Of a DNA stretch of 21,327 nucleotides, positions 16,324 through 21,327 are shown one piece after another; within the stretch, counting starts at the first letter, position 1, and each line of letters opens with the position of its first letter. The notes below the pieces were generated by a model, which did not search any database, was not told where the DNA came from, and saw only the letters and a program-made list of their open reading frames with translations. The DNA lies in NCBI GenBank assembly GCA_023391285.1, contig JAEWBF010000023.1, forward strand, positions 1 through 21,327. Direction: 5' to 3'. Source of the stretch: Verrucomicrobiota bacterium. GTDB taxonomy: Bacteria > Verrucomicrobiota > Verrucomicrobiia > Opitutales > Opitutaceae. The position numbers and the translations under genes are program-made.

Positions 16324-17820
16324 TCAGCTGCGCCTCGTCCAATAGACGAGGAGGCCGAGGAGGGCGGCGGCGCCGGGGAGGGCGAAGATGAGGGTGTAGC
16401 GGAGGCGCGTGAGTTCGCCGGCGCTGAGCGAGAGTTGGAAGCGCTCGATGGGACGAGCGGGGATGTTGAACTGGGAGTCGCGGTCGACGGTCCAGTTTAC
16501 GGCGCTGAGGAAGATGTTTTGGTTGGCGACGTCGGCGATGCGATTGTTGGCGATGAGATCGCCGGTGCCGAAGACGACGACGCGGCCGCCGCGCACGCTG
16601 AAAGGAAGATTGTCGCGGACGGAGACACGTTCGGAGGCGACGATGACGCCGAGGCGATCGCGGGGCTCCATGCCGGGGAGCGGGCGGATGTCGACGCCGG
16701 GGTTGAAGGTGGGAATGACGTTTTGACGGTAGCTGACCTCGCCCCAGGCGGTGGTGGAGGTGGCGGCGAGGGTGGTGACGGTGACGGTGTTGCCGAGGGA
16801 GCGGCCGGGGTCGGGGCGGACGCTGCGAGCGGGGCCGATGCGGGGCTGGAGATTATAGTCGATCAACGTGCGCGTGATCGGATGCGGCGCGAGGTGACGG
16901 AGGAGGAGTTCGCCCTCTTCGGTCATGTTGTCGGGACCGACATCGTAGATGACGTCGTCGTCGACGAGAATGCCCCAGTCGAGCAGCAGGTCTTCGAGAC
17001 CGTGGGGTTGTCCGGGGGCGAGCAGGAGAATGAGGCGGCCGGCGTCGGCGGCGAGGTATTGGCGGAGCAGTTCCTGCTCGATCGGTTGGAAGCGGCCTTG
17101 GGGAGCGACGGCGATGAGGACGGAGGCGGACTCGGGGATTTGGCGGGTGTAAGCGAGATTGACGGAATCGATTTCGAAATTGCGCTGCCGAAGGACATCG
17201 CGGAGGGCGGAAAGGCCGCGGACGGAATCGACGTCGTCGGGGCTGAGTTCGCCGTGGCCGGCGAGGAAGTAGATTTTTTTGCGTTCGGGACTGGAGACGT
17301 CGAGGAGGGCGGAAGTGATGGCTTGTTCGCCCTGGAAGGCTTTTTTCTCGCCGCGTTCGACGCGGTAGAGTTCGCCGAGCATGACGGTGCGACGTTTCTC
17401 GCCGGCGATGAGGATGATGCTGTTGGGTTGATCGATGCCGAGTTGGTCGGCTTCGCGGCGGCGGATGTAGATATCGAGATAGTCGACCGTGATGCGACGG
17501 TGGGGATCTCCCTCGGTGGCGTAGGCGTATTCGCGGAGAAGGCCGCGGACATCGCGGTAGGCTTGGGCGATGTTTTCGTCGTCGGAGTCTTCCGTAATGG
17601 TGACGACGATACGGATGGGTTGCGGAAGATTTTGAAGGTAACCGATGGTTTCGGGGGAGAGCGAGTAGCGGCGGTGCGAGGTGAGATCGAAGCGGCCCCA
17701 GGCGTGGTTGCGCGCGAGATAGTTGAGCCCACCGAAGAGGGTCAGGAACAGCACGGCCTGAAGCACGAGGTTGATCGTGCGAACCCAGCGGGCGGCGCGA
17801 AAGCTGTCGGTGAGGGGCAT
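16324..17820 (-). CDS. GldG-like ABC transporter auxiliary protein
   Basis: 498-residue protein from the ATG at 17820. It starts with a cytoplasmic N-terminus and a membrane helix (about 17-36), followed by the diagnostic FDLTSHRRYSLSPETIGYL stretch. A large extracytoplasmic domain of the ABC_transp_aux/GldG type (PF09822) follows, with KKIYFLAGHGELSPDD and LAPGQPHGLEDLLLDWGI. A second helix near the C-terminus (about 473-494) is followed by WTRRS. In Bacteroidota, GldG works with GldA and GldF in gliding/type 9 secretion; in other phyla homologues form an ABC complex of unknown substrate. Here it follows the permease gene and precedes the DUF4340 gene, the usual order of the module. Confidence 0.9.
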   Translation of the reverse strand: MPLTDSFRAARWVRTINLVLQAVLFLTLFGGLNYLARNHAWGRFDLTSHRRYSLSPETIGYLQNLPQPIRIVVTITEDSDDENIAQAYRDVRGLLREYAYATEGDPHRRITVDYLDIYIRRREADQLGIDQPNSIILIAGEKRRTVMLGELYRVERGEKKAFQGEQAITSALLDVSSPERKKIYFLAGHGELSPDDVDSVRGLSALRDVLRQRNFEIDSVNLAYTRQIPESASVLIAVAPQGRFQPIEQELLRQYLAADAGRLILLLAPGQPHGLEDLLLDWGILVDDDVIYDVGPDNMTEEGELLLRHLAPHPITRTLIDYNLQPRIGPARSVRPDPGRSLGNTVTVTTLAATSTTAWGEVSYRQNVIPTFNPGVDIRPLPGMEPRDRLGVIVASERVSVRDNLPFSVRGGRVVVFGTGDLIANNRIADVANQNIFLSAVNWTVDRDSQFNIPARPIERFQLSLSAGELTRLRYTLIFALPGAAALLGLLVYWTRRS

Positions 17821-17828
17821 TCGATGCT

Positions 17829-17946
17829 AGTTGAGAGTGAGGAGTTGAGAGTTGAGAGATGAGAGTTGAGAGATGAGAGGGATGGCGGGCATGGGACGGA
17901 GGGGAAATTGACTGTTCTCTCAACACTCAACTCTCATCTCTCAACT
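17829..17946. repeat. Inverted-repeat cassette between permease and GldG-like genes
   Basis: Arms at 17850-17879 and 17917-17946 are reverse complements at 28 of 30 positions, separated by 37 nt. Extra GAGTTGAG units extend the left arm back to 17829. The cassette starts 2 nt after the permease stop and ends 8 nt before the GldG-like ATG, filling almost the whole 128-nt spacer. The right arm shares CTCTCAACACTCA and CTCTC with the right arm of the cassette at 16286-16315, so the two cassettes are related. Confidence 0.8.
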
Positions 17947-17948
17947 TG

Positions 17949-18710
17949 CTAGGCATGCAGCAGCTTCGCTTCGACGCCGAGGATGCTGAAGATGAGGGCG
18001 AGGACGGTGCCGCTCAGGTAGAAGAGGAGTTGGCGGGTATCGACGACGCCGCGGGCGAAGTCGTCGAAGTGAGTGAACACCTGCGCGTAATCGACGGCGG
18101 CTTTGAGCGGTTGAAGGACATCGCGCTCGAGCCAGACGGCGTCGCTGAGATAGCGCCCGCCGACGATGAGGGCGAAGAGCATCGTGAAGCAGAGGATGCC
18201 GGCGACGGCTTGATTGCGGGAGAGCGAGCTGGCGAAGACACCGATGGCGATGAAGAAGAGGCCGGTGATGGCGATGAAGAGATAGCCGCCGAGGAGCGGG
18301 CCGGGGTCGATGAAGCGAGCGTCGCCCGAGAACTTTTTGAGGATGTAGAAAAAGCCGGAGGTGGAGCCCCAGAGCGCGATGTAGAGGAGGTAGGCGGCAC
18401 CGTATTTGCCGAGGACGACCTCGGCGGTGGTGACGGGCGTGGTGAGAAGGGTTTCGATGGTGCCGAGGCGGCGTTCCTCGGCGAGGCACTTCATGGTGAG
18501 GAGCGGGACCATGAAGAGAACGGGCAGCCAGAAAAGTTGGAAGAAGACATGAGCGGGAGAGAGTTCCTGCGGAGTTTTGGAATAGCTCTCGAGGATGCCG
18601 GTGAAAATGAACCCCATGACGCCGAGGAAGAGGACCGCGGCGATGTAGGTGCTCGGGTTGACGAGCAGCATGCGGACTTCGTGGCCGAGAAGGGTGAGGA
18701 AGTGTTTCAT
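17949..18710 (-). CDS. ABC-2 type permease (GldF-like)
   Basis: 253-residue membrane protein with about six hydrophobic segments, the usual size for an ABC-2 permease. The cytoplasmic loop TMKCLAEERRLGTIETLLTT followed by PVTTAEVVLGKY is the hallmark of the GldF/NosY group. It lies 43 nt after the ATPase gene and should form the membrane channel for it. The ATG at 18710 (MKHFLTLLGHEVRMLL) gives a normal N-terminus. It ends at TAG directly beside a repeat cassette. Confidence 0.92.
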   Translation of the reverse strand: MKHFLTLLGHEVRMLLVNPSTYIAAVLFLGVMGFIFTGILESYSKTPQELSPAHVFFQLFWLPVLFMVPLLTMKCLAEERRLGTIETLLTTPVTTAEVVLGKYGAAYLLYIALWGSTSGFFYILKKFSGDARFIDPGPLLGGYLFIAITGLFFIAIGVFASSLSRNQAVAGILCFTMLFALIVGGRYLSDAVWLERDVLQPLKAAVDYAQVFTHFDDFARGVVDTRQLLFYLSGTVLALIFSILGVEAKLLHA

Positions 18711-18753
18711 GCGGCGGTCGCGGGAAGGCGGATCAGGCAGAAAAAGGAGACGC

Positions 18754-19740
<987 letters not shown>

Positions 19741-19745
19741 CGGAA

Positions 19746-19838
19746 TCAGGCGACGAGCGCGGGGCGAAACGCGACGGCGGAAAGGTTGCCGGGAAGGACC
19801 GAGAGGCGCACGTAGGCGAAAAGCGGATACTCAGGCAT
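19746..19838 (-). CDS. Possible 30-residue ORF bridging birA and the ABC ATPase gene
   Basis: An ATG at 19838 overlaps the birA stop (ATGCCTGA) in another frame and runs to a TGA at 19746, 5 nt before the ATPase ATG. The translation (MPEYPLFAYVRLSVLPGNLS plus ten residues) matches no family I know. The layout suits ribosome hand-over between birA and the transporter genes, but a 30-codon open frame is common by chance in GC-rich DNA. Confidence 0.2.
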   Translation of the reverse strand: MPEYPLFAYVRLSVLPGNLSAVAFRPALVA

Positions 19839-20823
19839 GTTGCTTTTCGAGGGTGACCTCGCCGGCGCGGAAGCGTTGGAGCTGCCCGGAGTCGGTGCGC
19901 AGGAGGAGCGAGCCGTCCTCATCGATGCCTTGGGCAATGCCCGCGACGCGGGTGGAGCCGTGAACGAGCGCGATGGGTTTGCCGCGGAGGACGTCGTATT
20001 TTTGCCACAAATCGGCGAACGAGGTGAGATGTTCGTCGGCGGCGAACTGTTCGTAGGCGAGGAGGACGCGTCCGATGATGGCGGCGGTGAGGCGGTTGAG
20101 GTCGAGGTTGGAGGAGGATTGTTGGGCGAGAGAAATGGCGCGGCGGGAGAGGTCAGCGGGCCAGTCGCGGGCGGTGGCGTTGACGTTGAGGCCGAGGCCG
20201 AAAACGAGGTCGCGGATCTGGTCGGCGTCGACGCGGGCTTCGGTGAGCATACCGCCGGCTTTGCGGCCGTCGAAGAGGAGATCGTTGGGCCATTTGAGCC
20301 CGGGCGTAAGCGAGGTGAAGTTGGCGATGAGTTCGCAGAGATTGACGCCCATCCAGAGGGTAAAGATCGCCATGCGGGAGGGCGGGACGTGCGGGCGGAA
20401 GGCGAAGCTGGCGTAGAGATTGCCGTTGGGCTCGGAGTGCCACGGGCGCCCGAGCCGGCCGCGTCCGCGGGTTTGGCGGCGGGCGAGGATGATGAACGGC
20501 GTGGCGCGGCCGGCGGCGAGCTGACGGGCGGCTTCGTCGTTCGTGGAGTCGACCTCGTCGAGGAGCGTGATGGAGAGGTCGCGACGCCGGCCCTTGAGGA
20601 GGGCGCGGATAAGGGTGAGGTGGAGACCGGCGGGGCGTTGAGCGATGCGGTAGCCGCGGGCGCGGGCGGCTTCGAAGGTGAAGCCTTGCGCGCGGAGTTT
20701 TTCCATGTGCAACCAGACCGCGACGCGCGAGGTGCCAAGTTTGGCCGCGAGCGAGGTGCCGGAAAGAAAGCCGGGTTCGCGCGCCAGGAGTTCGCGCAGA
20801 ATTACGAGATCGGTGTCGGACAT
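19831..20823 (-). CDS. birA: Bifunctional biotin-protein ligase / biotin repressor-type BirA
   Basis: Cytoplasmic enzyme that makes biotinyl-AMP and attaches biotin to the carboxyl carrier protein of acetyl-CoA carboxylase. The ATG at 20823 gives 330 residues. An N-terminal winged-helix domain (about 1-65; GTSLAAKLGTSRVAVWLHME) suggests it may also bind DNA as in class II BirA. The catalytic domain (about 85-270) has DEVDSTNDEA, the biotin/ATP loop GRGRLGRPW (120-128), KWPNDLLFDGRKAGGML and GLGLNVN. A small C-terminal SH3-like domain follows. Start choice: the frame is open 14 codons further upstream, but MSDTDLVIL matches the usual N-terminus. No biotin-synthesis gene is adjacent. Confidence 0.95.
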   Translation of the reverse strand: MSDTDLVILRELLAREPGFLSGTSLAAKLGTSRVAVWLHMEKLRAQGFTFEAARARGYRIAQRPAGLHLTLIRALLKGRRRDLSITLLDEVDSTNDEAARQLAAGRATPFIILARRQTRGRGRLGRPWHSEPNGNLYASFAFRPHVPPSRMAIFTLWMGVNLCELIANFTSLTPGLKWPNDLLFDGRKAGGMLTEARVDADQIRDLVFGLGLNVNATARDWPADLSRRAISLAQQSSSNLDLNRLTAAIIGRVLLAYEQFAADEHLTSFADLWQKYDVLRGKPIALVHGSTRVAGIAQGIDEDGSLLLRTDSGQLQRFRAGEVTLEKQHA

Positions 20824-20865
20824 CGGTCGCTTGAAACTACAAAGGGCCGCTGCATGGTGGGGCAA
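20824..20865. promoter_or_regulatory. Short divergent intergenic region
   Basis: Only 42 nt separate the birA ATG from the preferred ATG of the + strand gene (30 nt if the ATG at 20854 is used). If both genes start transcription here, their promoters must overlap each other or the coding regions, or the messages are nearly leaderless. I cannot identify -35/-10 boxes or a BirA-type operator palindrome. Confidence 0.35.
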
Positions 20866-21180
20866 ATGTCATTTGCGGAATTCGCCGAGTCAGTGAAACG
20901 CGAACCGGGGCCGCCGAGTGGCGCGAGTGCGGCGCTGCGGGGGTTATGGCACGACGGGCGGGGGGATTGGGCGCGCGCGCACACGATCGTGCAGGAAGAT
21001 ACGTCGGCCGAAAGCGCGTGGGTGCATGCGTATCTGCATCGCAAGGAAGGCGACGCGTCCAACGCAGGTTATTGGTATGCGCGGGCGCAGCGGACACGTC
21101 CGGCCGACGATGTCACGCTTGCGGCGGAGTGGGAGCAGATTGTGCGGGAGCTGTTGGGAGATGTGAAGCCGGCGGTGTGA
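20866..21180 (+). CDS. Small conserved protein of unknown function
   Basis: 104-residue protein starting MSFAEFAESVKREPGPPSGA, with conserved-looking blocks ALRGLWHDGRGDWARAH, SAWVHAYLHRKEGDASNAGY and WYARA. It resembles a small helical hypothetical family seen in several proteobacterial and verrucomicrobial genomes. The LWHDGRGDWARAH and HRKEGD..NA.YWY helices have a TPR-like look. No signal peptide or membrane segment. ATG at 20854 would add four residues (MVGQ) and is a weaker fit. The frame is open far to the left only because it reads antisense through birA. Function unknown. Confidence 0.8.
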   Translation: MSFAEFAESVKREPGPPSGASAALRGLWHDGRGDWARAHTIVQEDTSAESAWVHAYLHRKEGDASNAGYWYARAQRTRPADDVTLAAEWEQIVRELLGDVKPAV

Positions 21181-21280
21181 GGGGCTGAGCGTCGGGAGCG
21201 CGCGCGGGTGGGCGGCGTGCTTGGTGGTAGCGTAGGTCGGCCGTGGTCGCACGGTGCTTAGGTGGTGCGAACGGTGGGGC

Positions 21281-21327
21281 GGCGGGGGGGGGGGGACCCC
21301 CCCGCCGAAAAATGGCCGGGGTTTTTT
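21281..21327. other. Low-complexity G12/C7 hairpin and T-tract at the window end
   Basis: GGCGGGGGGG (21281-21290) pairs perfectly with CCCCCCCGCC (21297-21306) around a GGGGGA loop. The G run is 12 long (21284-21295). A second imperfect CCCCGCC/GGCCGGGG stem is followed by T6 at 21322-21327, which could act as a terminator for the + strand gene. The sequence also looks like a corrupted copy of the palindrome at 7336-7357, so an assembly or sequencing artefact at a contig end is as likely as real biology. Confidence 0.4.

Noticed and set aside
14214..17862. Long + strand open frames opposite the DUF4340 and GldG-like genes
   Set aside because: Same shadow-frame composition. The minus-strand genes carry recognisable domains.

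Overview
The window is GC-rich and looks like a piece of a Gram-negative chromosome or metagenome contig, most likely Verrucomicrobiota (Opitutaceae-like). This placement is an inference from the mix of genes: a FecI/FecR/TonB-receptor set with an STN domain, a GldA/GldF/GldG-like ABC system with a DUF4340 partner, a large AsmA-like protein, a CHASE-PAS-PAS hybrid kinase, and intergenic spacers full of short dispersed repeats. There is no rRNA, tRNA, CRISPR array, transposase or phage gene.

Layout. A 3' gene fragment on the + strand (3-68) converges on a long minus-strand block. Read in its direction of transcription (right to left), the block is: birA (20823-19831), GldA-like ABC ATPase (19740-18754), GldF-like permease (18710-17949), GldG-like auxiliary protein (17820-16324), DUF4340 protein (16220-14280), AsmA-like protein (14160-11350), hybrid histidine kinase (11309-7365), an ~800 bp repeat-filled gap, a PLP-dependent alpha-oxoamine synthase-like enzyme (6562-5252), ECF sigma factor (5068-4496), FecR-like anti-sigma factor (4499-3510) and TonB-dependent receptor (3486-169). 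One short + strand gene (20866-21180) diverges from birA at the right edge.

How the genes fit together. Sigma factor, FecR and receptor form a classic cell-surface signalling cassette: ligand binding at the outer-membrane receptor is relayed through its periplasmic STN domain to FecR, which controls the sigma factor. The ABC genes, GldG-like protein and DUF4340 protein form the Gld-type module seen in several phyla with complex envelopes. The AsmA-like protein downstream also suggests envelope or lipid handling. The hybrid kinase has no separate response regulator nearby.

The most unusual feature is the non-coding DNA. Three 8-9 bp GC-rich hairpins with 4-nt loops sit 6-18 nt after stop codons. 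A 247-bp unit is tandemly duplicated at 6809-7288 and bounded by 8-nt GGACNACG-type minisatellite tracts. GAGTTGAG-type repeats form inverted-repeat cassettes that fill almost the whole spacer between three consecutive genes of the ABC operon, and a related tract lies in frame inside the DUF4340 coding sequence. The last ~50 bases are a G12/C7 low-complexity hairpin that may be a contig-end artefact.
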